The notes beneath the pieces were generated by a model. That model was not told where the DNA came from and did not search any database. It was given only the letters and a program-made list of their open reading frames with translations. A stretch of 64,000 nt of DNA from Marisalimonas marina (lineage in GTDB: Bacteria; Pseudomonadota; Alphaproteobacteria; Puniceispirillales; Marisalimonadaceae): the NCBI GenBank assembly GCA_038131365.1, contig JAYPPH010000003.1:558001-622000 (forward strand), given 5' to 3'. A program made the translations under genes and the position numbers. Shown here piece by piece: positions 52,635-62,788 of this stretch; positions within the stretch are counted from its first letter, which is position 1; every line of letters begins with the position of its first letter.

Positions 52635-54098
52635 TTAGTTTTGTTTTATCAAATGATAAAGCATCCTTACTCCCCAACCTACTCCTCCATAAGGAATTGA
52701 TGGTGAGGATTTGTTTTTCCATGTAACTCCTGCAATATCAAGGTGTGCCCATGGAGTTTTTTTAACATGTCTTTTTAAGAAACAGGCTGCAGTTATCGAT
52801 CCAGCACCAGGCCCACCAATGTTTTTCATGTCTGCTATTTCAGTTTTTATTAAGTTATCATAATCATCATCTAGCGGCATTGCCCAGACTCTCTCGCCAG
52901 TATATTCACCAGCTTCAAAAATTGCTTTAGAAATTTTATCATCATTTGAAAACAATCCTGCCCTTATATTTCCTAAAGCAACTATCATTGCACCTGTTAG
53001 TGTTGCTAAATTAATCATAAATTTAGGTTTGTATTTTGTTTCCGTCCATGACAAAAGATCTGCCAAGACTAACCTTCCTTCTGCATCAGTATTTAATACT
53101 TCAATTGTTTGACCTGATACGGATTTTACCACATCCCCAGGTCTTTGAGCGTCCCCATCTGGCATATTTTCAACTAGACCCAAAACGCCAACTACATTAA
53201 ATTTAAGTTTTGACAAGGCCACAGCTTCAAGCAAGCCTGTAACAGTTGCAGCACCACCCATATCCCATTTCATATCTTCCATAGATTTGGGTGGTTTTAA
53301 GGACAAACCTCCAGAGTCAAAGCAAACTCCTTTTCCTATGAATGCCATTGGAGGTGTGTTTTTCTTACCACCAAGCCATTCCATAACAACAACTCTACTA
53401 TCCTTTCTAGAACCACGTCCAACAGCAAGCAAAGCACTCATTCCCATTTTATTCAGTTGCTGTTCATTATAAACCGTAACCTTTAAACCAATTTTTTTAA
53501 GTTTTTTGCATTCTTCGGCAAAAGTTGATGGATAAAGTATATTAGGTGGTTGCCAAACTAAATCTCTAGCAGTGAATACACCTTGAGCAAGATTTTTTAT
53601 TTCGTCGAAAATTTTTGAGTTCTTTTTTTCTTCTTTTGAAACAAAAACTACTTTCTTAAGATTGATCAAATCTTTAGACTTAATTAATTTATAATTATCA
53701 AATTTATAAGAACCTAATAGAACCCCTAAGCAAATTTGTTTAATTATTTCAGGGTCATCTTCATAGATTTTTGCTTCAGAACAACCTATTGATTTGATTT
53801 GATTAAAAATACTTCCACCAAGATTTTGTAAATATTTTAAAGTTAATTCATTATTTTCAGTTTTTCTTCTGATTAACAAAAAATTACCTTTTTCTGATCT
53901 AACAAGAAAACTATTGGTGGATTTATTAACAATTATTTTTTTAAAAAAATTTAACAAATCTTTGTTTGTTTCTAAAGCTTTGGATAAAAGTGTATCATTC
54001 TCAGAGTAAAATAAAATATGCACTATTTTATTATTTGTAAAATTTGTCTTTGAATTACTCTTTTCATATCCAAATTTAATAAACCTATCATTAACCAT
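52635..54098 (-). CDS. pepA: Leucyl aminopeptidase (M17)
   Basis: 487 residues. Di-zinc motifs of M17: FIGKGVCFDSGGLSLKP and VLNTDAEGRLVLADLL, with the catalytic Lys/Arg region in DMKWDMGGAATVTG. The N-terminal domain is divergent, as usual. It releases N-terminal residues in the cytosol and can act as a DNA-binding regulator in other species. Single gene, divergent from lptF. Confidence 0.95.
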   Translation of the reverse strand: MVNDRFIKFGYEKSNSKTNFTNNKIVHILFYSENDTLLSKALETNKDLLNFFKKIIVNKSTNSFLVRSEKGNFLLIRRKTENNELTLKYLQNLGGSIFNQIKSIGCSEAKIYEDDPEIIKQICLGVLLGSYKFDNYKLIKSKDLINLKKVVFVSKEEKKNSKIFDEIKNLAQGVFTARDLVWQPPNILYPSTFAEECKKLKKIGLKVTVYNEQQLNKMGMSALLAVGRGSRKDSRVVVMEWLGGKKNTPPMAFIGKGVCFDSGGLSLKPPKSMEDMKWDMGGAATVTGLLEAVALSKLKFNVVGVLGLVENMPDGDAQRPGDVVKSVSGQTIEVLNTDAEGRLVLADLLSWTETKYKPKFMINLATLTGAMIVALGNIRAGLFSNDDKISKAIFEAGEYTGERVWAMPLDDDYDNLIKTEIADMKNIGGPGAGSITAACFLKRHVKKTPWAHLDIAGVTWKNKSSPSIPYGGVGWGVRMLYHLIKQN

Positions 54099-54200
54099 TT
54101 TTATCCTCAGTGAAATATTGGTAAAATTATAAAAATAATGACATTATATTAATTAAAAATTTTTATAAAGAATAATGTAAATTTTTGGATAAATTAATTA

Positions 54201-55304
54201 ATGATTTTGACTAGTTATATTTTTAGACAATCAATAAAAAATGTTATTGTTTCAACCTTAGTTTTGATAAGTGTCATTTGGCTCAGTCAATCTTTTAAAA
54301 GTATTAAATTGATAATAAACAATGGAGCTAATTTATCAGATTTTTTTCTCTTATCTATATATAGCTTTCCAAGTTGGTTACTAATTGCATTACCTTTTGG
54401 CACTTTTGCAGGTTGTATGATTTCTTATCTAAAACTTCAAAACGATAAAGAAATTATTGTTATGAAATCTTCTGGGCTTAATGACATTCAAATAAGCAAA
54501 CCTGCAATTTTTGTATCTCTTATATCAGCATTAATTTTGTTCATCGTGTCACATATTATTCTACCCCAAAGTTATAAAAACTTCAAAATTTTACAAAATG
54601 AGATAAGAAACAGCTCTAATGATTTAATTTTAAAAGACAATACTTTTATTGAGTTAAATAAAAATCAAACGATTTTTGTAGGAAGTTTATCAAACAATAA
54701 ATTATCCCAAATTTTTATACAAGATAAAACTGACCCTTTAAATATAAATGAGTATTATGCAAAGGATGGTTTTTTAACCATAAATGAAAGGTTTATTTTA
54801 GTTCTAATAAATGGAACTAAAATTGTTACTAATAAACAAGGTAGATCAACAATATTAAATTTTGAGAAATATAATATTGAAATTGAGGGTGATGATTCAA
54901 AAAAAACTACTAATCGAGTTGTAGAGTATAATGAATATAATTTTTTTGAATTATTAGAATTAGCAAAACAAAAGAATGATAAAAAAGGTAAACTTCTTTC
55001 AGAAGCAAATTATAGAAATACGGTAACTTTATCCCCAGTAGCATTTATTTTACTTTTAATGATTACAATTCTTAAAGATAGTTTTTCAAGAAAAAATAAT
55101 ATTTTTAAAAGGACAATGAGTATTAGTTTAATTTTGATTATCCAAACACTATTTATCGTTATTAAAAATGCTGTTCATGATAACGTAATGTTTTTACCAC
55201 TTATGTATCTATTTCCGTTGAGTTTAATTATAATTTGTATAATTTTACTTCAAAAAAATAAAAAAAATTCAGCAATATTTATAAAACGTAAATCTATAAT
55301 TTAA
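54201..55304 (+). CDS. lptF: LPS export permease LptF
   Basis: 367 residues. YjgP/YjgQ architecture: two N-terminal helices, a periplasmic beta-jellyroll domain (about 130-260), and C-terminal helices. Signature region PSWLLIALPFGTFAGCMISYLKL and the RNTVTLSPVAFILLLMITIL start of the second bundle. With LptG and LptB it extracts LPS from the inner membrane. The stop overlaps the lptG ATG by one base. Confidence 0.93.
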   Translation: MILTSYIFRQSIKNVIVSTLVLISVIWLSQSFKSIKLIINNGANLSDFFLLSIYSFPSWLLIALPFGTFAGCMISYLKLQNDKEIIVMKSSGLNDIQISKPAIFVSLISALILFIVSHIILPQSYKNFKILQNEIRNSSNDLILKDNTFIELNKNQTIFVGSLSNNKLSQIFIQDKTDPLNINEYYAKDGFLTINERFILVLINGTKIVTNKQGRSTILNFEKYNIEIEGDDSKKTTNRVVEYNEYNFFELLELAKQKNDKKGKLLSEANYRNTVTLSPVAFILLLMITILKDSFSRKNNIFKRTMSISLILIIQTLFIVIKNAVHDNVMFLPLMYLFPLSLIIICIILLQKNKKNSAIFIKRKSII

Positions 55305-56434
55305 TGTCTATTAATCAAAAACAACCTTTTATAATATATAAGTATTTTACAAAAAACTTGGTCCAATACTTTTTAATAGCTCTTTTTTCTCTTATAGCTT
55401 TAATATTTTTTATTGATTTAATAGAACTATTCAGACGTGCGTCGAATAAAATTGGGGTAGCACATCTGCAGCAAGCTAATTTTTATGATATCCTAGGAAT
55501 GGCTTCATTAAAGATTACTGGGAATATTGAAAAAATTTTACCCTTCGCTGTATTGATAGGTTCAATTTCTTGCTTTAATCAGTGGAGAAAAAATAATTAT
55601 TATATAATCACAAGAAGCTCTGGTTTATCTTTATGGAAAATCATTACTCCAAGTTTATTATGTTTCTTCATTTTAGGTATTTTTTCTATTACTGTCCTCA
55701 ACCCCTTTTCAACAATAATGAATAAAAAATATGAAAATTTAGAAACTATTTTTTTTAAACACAAAAAAGTCAACAATTTTTCATTTGATAATAAAGGTTT
55801 CTGGATGAAACAGACATTTAATGGAAAAACAATAATAATAAATGCTTACAAGGTAAACTCAAAATTACAAACTTTAAATGATGTGAATATTTTCATATTA
55901 AATGAAAATGCAGATTTTGAAAAAAGAGTATCAGCCAAAACTGCCAAGTTTGATAAGAACAAACTGTCTCTATCTAACGCTATAATTACTGACTCACAAT
56001 CGCTTATAAATAGTTTCAGTAAGTATAATTTAAATTTAGATTTAACTTCGGAAAATATAAATATTTCTATTCTTGAACCAGAAACTATTTTTATAATTAA
56101 CTTACCTAACTATATTTTGAACATGAAGAAGTTTGGCCTAAATATTTCGAAGCATTTGATCCATTTATTTAAGTTGGTATGTCAACCATTACTTCTTATT
56201 TCTATGATTTTACTTTCTGCATCCTTAATGTTAAGGAGTAGTGAAAGAAAAGTAAAAGTAGGTATTGTGTCCCTAACATTAGTCGTTGGATTTAGTTTGT
56301 ATTTTGTGGGAGATTTTGTGTTTGCTCTAGGGTCTTCAGAAATGTTGCACCCAATTGTATCTGGATTTGGACCAACTCTTATTGGTTTATTCTCGGGATG
56401 TTATCTTGTTAGTGACATAGATGAACCTAAGTAA
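55304..56434 (+). CDS. lptG: LPS export permease LptG
   Basis: 376 residues, same fold as LptF: IEKILPFAVLIGSISCFNQWRKNNYYIITRSSG holds the coupling helix, then a beta-jellyroll region and a C-terminal bundle (HLFKLVCQPLLLISMILLSASLMLR). The second position after lptF and before surA matches the alphaproteobacterial lptF-lptG-lptD-surA-pdxA-rsmA order, but lptD is not between them here. Confidence 0.93.
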   Translation: MSINQKQPFIIYKYFTKNLVQYFLIALFSLIALIFFIDLIELFRRASNKIGVAHLQQANFYDILGMASLKITGNIEKILPFAVLIGSISCFNQWRKNNYYIITRSSGLSLWKIITPSLLCFFILGIFSITVLNPFSTIMNKKYENLETIFFKHKKVNNFSFDNKGFWMKQTFNGKTIIINAYKVNSKLQTLNDVNIFILNENADFEKRVSAKTAKFDKNKLSLSNAIITDSQSLINSFSKYNLNLDLTSENINISILEPETIFIINLPNYILNMKKFGLNISKHLIHLFKLVCQPLLLISMILLSASLMLRSSERKVKVGIVSLTLVVGFSLYFVGDFVFALGSSEMLHPIVSGFGPTLIGLFSGCYLVSDIDEPK

Positions 56435-56441
56435 CTAATTA

Positions 56442-57707
56442 ATGGAAAAAAAATTGATTATTAAAAAAATCTTAAATATTAAATTAATCACTAATTGTTT
56501 TGTTTTCATTTATTTATTTTTTATGAACCTTACATATGCGAATGAAAACTTTATTATAACTACAGTTAATAAATTTCCAATAAGCAAAATTGACGTAATA
56601 AACAAAGCCAAAATATTACTCTACTCTGCAGAAAGAACTGCTGACAGTAATAATTTAGACAAATATTACAATCAAGCGATAAAAGACCTCATTAATGAAA
56701 GAGTTGTTTTTTCAGAGGGCCTCAAAATCAATAAAAAGATAGAAAACTTAGTCACCCCAAAAGCAGAAAGCTTACTTTTAGCAAGTTTTAATAACTCAGA
56801 ATCACAATTAAATAGCTTTCTTAAATCTTTATCTATTCCTAAGTCAGCTTTATTAGAAAAATATAAAACAGACTTAATTTTAGGTTACATCGTTAAAAAT
56901 AAATATAAATCACAATTGAAAAATATAGAGAAGTTAGTTGACAGCAAAATAAATTCTAGGAAAAAAGAAGATCTTTTTGAAATAGCAGAAATTGTTTTAA
57001 ATAAAAAAAATAATTCTACTTTATATAAAGAAATTCAGACTGCACTGCAAAATGGTGCAAATTTTCTAAATATAGCAAGACAAATATCAATCAGCGCCTC
57101 TTCTAAATTAAATGGTAAGATTGGCTGGAAAACTTATGATGAGACTTCCAATATTATTCAAACAGTTAAAACTAATTTTTTAGAAGGCGATGTTTTTAGC
57201 TTTTCAACCAAAGATAAATTCTACTTTTACAAAATTTTAGCAACACGATTAAACGGAAAAATAAGCAAAAAAGAGAACAAAGTATTACTCGTTGAGGCTA
57301 AATTTCCTATTAATTTTAGAAAAAAAGAACAGGTATATTTTGATGTAAAAAAAAGATTAAGCAATTTATTAAGTGATAAATCAAAGTGTAATAACCTTCT
57401 AGTGCTAAAAAAATCAAATAAACTTAAAATATCTATGAACACTATTAAGTCACGCATTGCTGATCTTAGTCCAAACATAGAGTATTTAATAAAAAACTTA
57501 GGGCTCTTTGAAGTATCTAAACCACTCTTTTCCGGTAATGTTGGGTTTGCATATATTATATGTGATACACAAAATGCAGAAAACGAAGAAAACATCAAGA
57601 TTAAAAAAAATGAAATGATGAACAAGCATTTGTTAAATTTGAGTAACAAAATTTTGAAGCGTTTAATTAAACAAGCCCAAATTAGCCAAATTCAAAAAAT
57701 TAATTAA
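56442..57707 (+). CDS. surA: SurA-like periplasmic peptidyl-prolyl isomerase/chaperone
   Basis: 421 residues with a Sec signal (about 10-35, ending LTYA). The SurA N-terminal domain is suggested by NFIITTVNKFPISKIDVINKAKIL and LINERVVFSEGLK; one parvulin-like region lies near 185-265 (ISISASSKLNGKIGW). The catalytic PPIase residues are weakly conserved, so it may be mostly a chaperone. Position between lptG and pdxA supports a role in outer-membrane protein assembly. Confidence 0.82.
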   Translation: MEKKLIIKKILNIKLITNCFVFIYLFFMNLTYANENFIITTVNKFPISKIDVINKAKILLYSAERTADSNNLDKYYNQAIKDLINERVVFSEGLKINKKIENLVTPKAESLLLASFNNSESQLNSFLKSLSIPKSALLEKYKTDLILGYIVKNKYKSQLKNIEKLVDSKINSRKKEDLFEIAEIVLNKKNNSTLYKEIQTALQNGANFLNIARQISISASSKLNGKIGWKTYDETSNIIQTVKTNFLEGDVFSFSTKDKFYFYKILATRLNGKISKKENKVLLVEAKFPINFRKKEQVYFDVKKRLSNLLSDKSKCNNLLVLKKSNKLKISMNTIKSRIADLSPNIEYLIKNLGLFEVSKPLFSGNVGFAYIICDTQNAENEENIKIKKNEMMNKHLLNLSNKILKRLIKQAQISQIQKIN

Positions 57708-57721
57708 ACATATTTTTATTC

Positions 57722-58738
57722 ATGGGCTCATTAGAAAAAATAGTACTCATATCGGCCGGAGATCCAGCTAGCATCGCTCCTGAGATTACTGTCAAAGCAA
57801 TACAATGTTTATTGGATGATTCTCGTCTAAAGCCAATAGTTATTTCAAATCCTGATTTAATTAAAAATACTAAAATTTTAGTTAAAAGTGATATTGATTT
57901 GAATATAGTAGAAGATTTAAAAAAATTTTCAGATTTTAAAAATAATTGCTTAAATTTAATTCCACTCAACATTCCACATGAAGTTATTTTAGGTAAACCA
58001 AATTATCAAAACTCTTCTTTTGTAATAAATTCTATTCAAAGTTGTGTTAAAATTCTTAATTCAAGCATTGCCTCTGCAATGGTTACCAACCCAATCAATA
58101 AAAATGTTATGCACAAGGCAGGTTTTAATTTCGATGGTCATACAGATTATCTTGAATCTCTTTCAGTTTTGAAGAAAAAAGCAATTATGATGCTAGTTAC
58201 AGAACAATTGAAAACTGTCCCTTTAACAATTCATGTTCCACTTAGAAAAGTCCCTTTGCTAATTTCAAAAGATTTAATTTTGAATACTATAAAAACTATA
58301 ATTAATGAATTTAATTTATACTTTGGTATTAGCAAACCAAGAATATTAATTACGGGATTAAACCCTCATGCTGGTGAAAATGGAGATATAGGTTTAGAAG
58401 AGAATGAAGTAATTATACCAGCTATTAAAGAAGCAAAGAAAAACTTAAACTGTTCTTTAATTGGTCCTGTTCCAGCCGATAGTGCTTTTGCTCCCATTTT
58501 TAGAAAACAGTATGACGTTGCAATATGCATGTATCATGACCAAGCACTTATTCCTATAAAAACAATAGATTTTCATAATGGGGTTAATGTAACATTAGGA
58601 ATTGATTTTATCAGAACGTCTCCAGACCATGGAACAGGTTTTGATATAGCTGGGAAAAATATAGCTAATCCTGAAAGTTTAATCGCATCTATAAAACTTG
58701 CTTATAAAATGAGCTCGTTTAAGGAAAATGGACTTTAG
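57722..58738 (+). CDS. pdxA: 4-hydroxythreonine-4-phosphate dehydrogenase
   Basis: 338 residues. PdxA motifs: SAGDPASIAPEITVKA, VTNPINKNVMHKAGFNFDGHTDYLE with the metal His, GLNPHAGENGDIGLEENEVI, and YHDQALIPIKTIDF. NAD-dependent oxidation in pyridoxal phosphate synthesis (DXP-dependent route). The short start from ATG 57722 fits the family. Four bases from rsmA. Confidence 0.96.
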   Translation: MGSLEKIVLISAGDPASIAPEITVKAIQCLLDDSRLKPIVISNPDLIKNTKILVKSDIDLNIVEDLKKFSDFKNNCLNLIPLNIPHEVILGKPNYQNSSFVINSIQSCVKILNSSIASAMVTNPINKNVMHKAGFNFDGHTDYLESLSVLKKKAIMMLVTEQLKTVPLTIHVPLRKVPLLISKDLILNTIKTIINEFNLYFGISKPRILITGLNPHAGENGDIGLEENEVIIPAIKEAKKNLNCSLIGPVPADSAFAPIFRKQYDVAICMYHDQALIPIKTIDFHNGVNVTLGIDFIRTSPDHGTGFDIAGKNIANPESLIASIKLAYKMSSFKENGL

Positions 58739-58741
58739 ATA

Positions 58742-59554
58742 ATGCAAATTCCTACAATAAAAGAGATTTTAAAAAAAAATAAAATCAAAATTCACAAATC
58801 TTTAGGTCAAAATTTTATTTTTGATCAAAACCTTACAGATAAAATCGTCTCAAAATCAAAACCTCTCTGTAATACCATAATTGAAATTGGACCAGGTCCT
58901 GGATGTTTGACACGATCAATATTAAAAGAAAAGCCAGAAAAACTATTTGTAATAGATATAGATGAGCAATCAGAAAAAATGCTTTCTGATTTGAAATTAA
59001 TGTACAATGATAAGTTGCATATTATTATTGAGGATGCGCTCAAATTTCCTATTTGGGAATTAGGAAGTTTTCCTCGGCAGATAATCGCTAATTTACCCTA
59101 CAATTCAGGTACTAAAATGTTAACTGAGTGGTTAAAGCATATCAATTGTTTTGAGTCTATGACTTTGATGTTTCAAAAAGAAGTAGCTGATAGAATTTTG
59201 GCTAAACCAGGTTCTAAAAACTATGGTCGCTTATCAGTTATAGCTAATTGGTTAACAAAAACTTCTAAATTATTTGATATTCCAAATTCAGCTTTTATAC
59301 CAAAACCAAAAGTAGACTCAACAGTTATACAAATACAGCCTTATAAAAAGCCTTTATACGATGTTTCCTTTCATTCTCTTGAAAGAATTACTAAAATTGC
59401 TTTTAGCCAAAGAAGAAAAATGATCAAAACCAGTTTAAAAGAAATTAATTGTAACAAAATCTTAGACGATTTAAATATTTCACCCTCTTTAAGACCAGAA
59501 CAATTATCTATTAGTGATTTTTGTAAGATTGCTAAAAAAGCTTTTGAAGATTAA
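58742..59554 (+). CDS. rsmA: 16S rRNA dimethyladenosine transferase
   Basis: 270 residues. SAM-binding IEIGPGPGCLTRSIL, SLGQNFIFDQNL near the start, and the catalytic NLPYNSGTKML (N-L-P-Y). It dimethylates two adenines in the 3' hairpin of 16S rRNA. Last gene of the lptFG-surA-pdxA-rsmA run; convergent with gmk. Confidence 0.96.
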   Translation: MQIPTIKEILKKNKIKIHKSLGQNFIFDQNLTDKIVSKSKPLCNTIIEIGPGPGCLTRSILKEKPEKLFVIDIDEQSEKMLSDLKLMYNDKLHIIIEDALKFPIWELGSFPRQIIANLPYNSGTKMLTEWLKHINCFESMTLMFQKEVADRILAKPGSKNYGRLSVIANWLTKTSKLFDIPNSAFIPKPKVDSTVIQIQPYKKPLYDVSFHSLERITKIAFSQRRKMIKTSLKEINCNKILDDLNISPSLRPEQLSISDFCKIAKKAFED

Positions 59555-59575
59555 TTTAGTTTATAGATTAAAAAA

Positions 59576-60202
59576 TTATTTAAGATCATTCACAAATTCA
59601 CTGAGCCCAACTTGCCTGTGCCTTCGAAGGCTTTCTGAGTTTAAGATTAATTTAATTTTATTAACGGATTCTTGAACATCATCATTAATGATAATAAAAT
59701 CATATTCATTATAGTGGCTGATTTCTTTTCTAGCTTCAGACATTCTTTTTTTAAAACTATCTTGGGTTTCAGTAGCTCTAGCACCTAATCTTTTTTCCAG
59801 TTCTTTGATTGAGGGTGGCAATATAAATATTTTAACAATATCATCAGGTATATGTTCCTCAATCTGTCTCGTTCCTTGCCAATCAATATCAACTATTACA
59901 TTAATACCATTAGTGATTTTTGAATTAATCTCACTTTTTAGAGTACCGTATGAATAACCAAAAACCCGAGCATGTTCCAAAAACTTTTCTTCCTTAACCA
60001 TTTTATCAAACTCTTCATCGCTTTTAAAAAAATAGTCCTTTCCATCAATCTCGTTCTGTCTTTTAAGTCGAGTTGTCACTGAGACAGATAAGCTAAGGTT
60101 TTCAATATCTTGAATGAGTTTTTTGCATATAGTAGTTTTCCCAGCTCCTGAGGGAGAAGATACAATCAATACTAGCCCTCTGTTTATTTTACTTAACATC
60201 AT
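59576..60202 (-). CDS. gmk: Guanylate kinase
   Basis: 208 residues. P-loop SSPSGAGKTTICKKL near the start, SVTTRLKRQNEIDGKDYFF (GMP-binding), and the lid ERLGARATETQD region. It phosphorylates GMP to GDP. The start region overlaps the 3' end of mltG by 14 bases. Confidence 0.96.
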   Translation of the reverse strand: MMLSKINRGLVLIVSSPSGAGKTTICKKLIQDIENLSLSVSVTTRLKRQNEIDGKDYFFKSDEEFDKMVKEEKFLEHARVFGYSYGTLKSEINSKITNGINVIVDIDWQGTRQIEEHIPDDIVKIFILPPSIKELEKRLGARATETQDSFKKRMSEARKEISHYNEYDFIIINDDVQESVNKIKLILNSESLRRHRQVGLSEFVNDLK

Positions 60203-61160
60203 TTTCCTTAAGAATTTTATTTTTCCATAACCTTATATTTTTTTTATGCAATCTATATGTTTTAGAAAATCTATGCTCTCCATTTCCATCACTCACAAAA
60301 AATAGATAATCTGTTTTTTGTATATTTTCCAAAGACCTTAGAGCATTCTCTCCTGGGTAAGATATTGGTGTTGGCGGCAAACCAAAATGATAATAAGTGT
60401 TGTACGGATGATCAGACTTTAACATTTTTTTGGTTATTTTATTTCCATTAACCTTAAATCCATAAGCTAAAGTAACATCAGATTGTAATTTCATTTTTTT
60501 TTCAAGTCTATTTATAAAAACACTTGCGATTAAACGACTATCATTTAGGTTTTTTGCCTCTTTTTGTATTATAGAGGCTAGGGTTAACAATTCATTTTTA
60601 TTTTTCAAAATAAAAACTTTAGGTTTTTTTTTCCATATTTTATTTAAAATATTTTCCTGTGCAACTCTCATTCTTTCAAGCATTTTTTTTCTAGGAAAAC
60701 CATATTTAAAATTATAGGTATCAGGCTTGTATATACCTTCTGCGAGATCATCTATTTTACCTGACATGTATTGATTATCTAACAACTTTTGTTTTAATTC
60801 TGATGCCGTTGTTCCTTCAATAAGGGTAAAATTTCTAGTTATAGTTTTTCCATTATGTAATAATTTTTGTATATCAGATATTGTTGAATTTTTAGGTATT
60901 AAGTATTCACCAGCTTTAGGAATGAGTTTTTTTGAGTTCAAAAATGATATTAACTTCCATTCAATAAATGATATTTTTATATTTTTAATATTAAGATCTT
61001 CAATAATGGATCTTTGGGAAGTATTTTGTTTTAAAAAATAATATGTATTTTTTTTTACAATTGATGATGTTTGTAGGAAGTTAATATAATAGGAAATACC
61101 ATAAATTGTTAAAAAAATTAAAATTGATATAAATAAAAAATGCTTTTTATTTAAAATCAA
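60189..61160 (-). CDS. mltG: Endolytic murein transglycosylase MltG
   Basis: 323 residues with one N-terminal membrane helix (about 7-30). YceG/MltG features: LIEGTTASELKQKL, GIYKPDTYNFKYG, LASIIQKEAKN with the catalytic Glu, NRLEKKMKLQSDVTLAYG and GLPPTPISYPGENALRS. It cleaves nascent glycan strands in peptidoglycan synthesis. Follows fabF with a four-base overlap in the usual fabF-mltG-gmk order. Confidence 0.94.
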   Translation of the reverse strand: MILNKKHFLFISILIFLTIYGISYYINFLQTSSIVKKNTYYFLKQNTSQRSIIEDLNIKNIKISFIEWKLISFLNSKKLIPKAGEYLIPKNSTISDIQKLLHNGKTITRNFTLIEGTTASELKQKLLDNQYMSGKIDDLAEGIYKPDTYNFKYGFPRKKMLERMRVAQENILNKIWKKKPKVFILKNKNELLTLASIIQKEAKNLNDSRLIASVFINRLEKKMKLQSDVTLAYGFKVNGNKITKKMLKSDHPYNTYYHFGLPPTPISYPGENALRSLENIQKTDYLFFVSDGNGEHRFSKTYRLHKKNIRLWKNKILKENDVK

Positions 61161-62425
61161 TCTGAACTTCCAAACAACAAACTTGCGTTTGTTCCTCCAA
61201 AGCCAAATGAGTTAGACAAAACATTTTTAATAATTCTTTTTTTGGCTTTAATAGGAACCAAATCAAAACCAGCGCTTTTTTCATCAGGGTTAATTAAATT
61301 ATTTGTAGGTGGTACAACCTGATTAACAATTGATAATATAGAAAAAATAGCCTCAATCGCGCCTGCTGCCCCTAAAAGATGACCTGTTGCTGATTTAGTT
61401 GAACTTATACTTGTTTTACTTGAATTATCTTCAAGAAGTCTTCCTATAGCTTTTAACTCAATCATATCACCTAATGGCGTGGAAGTTCCATGAGCATTAA
61501 TATAATCGATTTCAGAATTTTTAATATTTGCATCAGTTAAAGCAGATTGCATTGCCCTAAAACCACCATCTCCATTATCAGCAGGCGCTGTTATATGATG
61601 GGCATCACCTGACATACCATACCCTTTAATTTCAGCATAAATTTTAGCTCCTCTAGCTAGTGCATGATTTCTTTCTTCAAGAACAACGACACCAGCCCCC
61701 TCACCCATGACAAAACCATCTCTTTGTTGATCCCAAGGTCTAGAACTTGAAGAAGGTTGATCGTTAAAATTTGTACTTAGAGCTCTAGCTGCTGCAAATC
61801 CTGCCATACCAATTCGACAACAAGCAGCTTCTGCTCCACCAGCTATCATAACATCTGCATCACCATATTTGATTATTCTTGATGCATCTCCAATTGCATG
61901 TGCACCAGTAGAACAAGCTGTTACCACAGAGTGGTTTGGTCCTTTAAAGCCATATCTAATACTGACTTGCCCAGATAGCAAATTAATTAGTGCTGATGGT
62001 ATAAAAAAAGGACTTACTTTTCTCGGACCTTTTGAGTTTAGTAATTCAGTCGTATTAGCAATAGTTTCCAAACCACCAATGCCTGAACCAAGAATAACAC
62101 CAGTCTTATTTTTTTGATTTTCTGTTTGTGGCTTCCAACCAGAATCTTCTATTGCTTGTATAGCTGAAATAATTCCATAAGAAATAAACCTATCAATTCT
62201 TTTATATTCTCTTGGCTCTATCCATTGGTCAATATCAAGACCACCTTCAGGGTCATTATTTATGCTAGGGACTTGACCAGCTATCTTACAAGGTAAATCT
62301 GATACATCAAAATTTTCAATTTTATTTATACCAACGACACCGGAGGTTAGTCTTTTCCAATTAATATCTACCCCATTACCTAAGGGAGTAGTTAAACCCA
62401 TTCCAGTTACAACAACCCGTCGCAT
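61157..62425 (-). CDS. fabF: 3-oxoacyl-ACP synthase II
   Basis: 422 residues. Catalytic Cys171 in TACSTGAH, then His in NAHGTSTPLGD and His in KSATGHLLGAAG; C-terminal SFGFGGTNASLLF. It elongates acyl-ACP by condensation with malonyl-ACP. ATG start; about 40 bp after acpP. Confidence 0.97.
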   Translation of the reverse strand: MRRVVVTGMGLTTPLGNGVDINWKRLTSGVVGINKIENFDVSDLPCKIAGQVPSINNDPEGGLDIDQWIEPREYKRIDRFISYGIISAIQAIEDSGWKPQTENQKNKTGVILGSGIGGLETIANTTELLNSKGPRKVSPFFIPSALINLLSGQVSIRYGFKGPNHSVVTACSTGAHAIGDASRIIKYGDADVMIAGGAEAACCRIGMAGFAAARALSTNFNDQPSSSSRPWDQQRDGFVMGEGAGVVVLEERNHALARGAKIYAEIKGYGMSGDAHHITAPADNGDGGFRAMQSALTDANIKNSEIDYINAHGTSTPLGDMIELKAIGRLLEDNSSKTSISSTKSATGHLLGAAGAIEAIFSILSIVNQVVPPTNNLINPDEKSAGFDLVPIKAKKRIIKNVLSNSFGFGGTNASLLFGSSD

Positions 62426-62464
62426 TATAGCTCCCTATTATTGACAGAGTGAAATAAGGATATA

Positions 62465-62698
62465 TTAACTATTTGAAGAGATAAAGTCTATTGCGTCTTT
62501 AACAGTTTGGATCTTTTCAGCAGCATCATCTGGTATCTCACACTCAAACTCTTCTTCGAAGGCCATAACCAGTTCTACAGTATCTAAGCTATCAGCTCCT
62601 AAATCATCTATAAAACTCGCACCATCAACAACTTTAGATTCCTCAACTCCAAGATGCTCTACAACAATCTTTGTAACTCTGCTTGCAATATCACTCAT
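62465..62698 (-). CDS. acpP: Acyl carrier protein
   Basis: 77 residues, acidic. The phosphopantetheine site is Ser37 in GADSLDTVELVM. Carries acyl chains in fatty-acid synthesis. Located between fabG (90 bp upstream) and fabF, the standard order. Confidence 0.98.
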   Translation of the reverse strand: MSDIASRVTKIVVEHLGVEESKVVDGASFIDDLGADSLDTVELVMAFEEEFECEIPDDAAEKIQTVKDAIDFISSNS

Positions 62699-62788
62699 AA
62701 AATACCCCTAATTCTTAAAAAATATTAATCCCCACTAACACAAATATGTTTTTATGCCAAGTAGATTGTGTTGAGATACACAAAAAAA

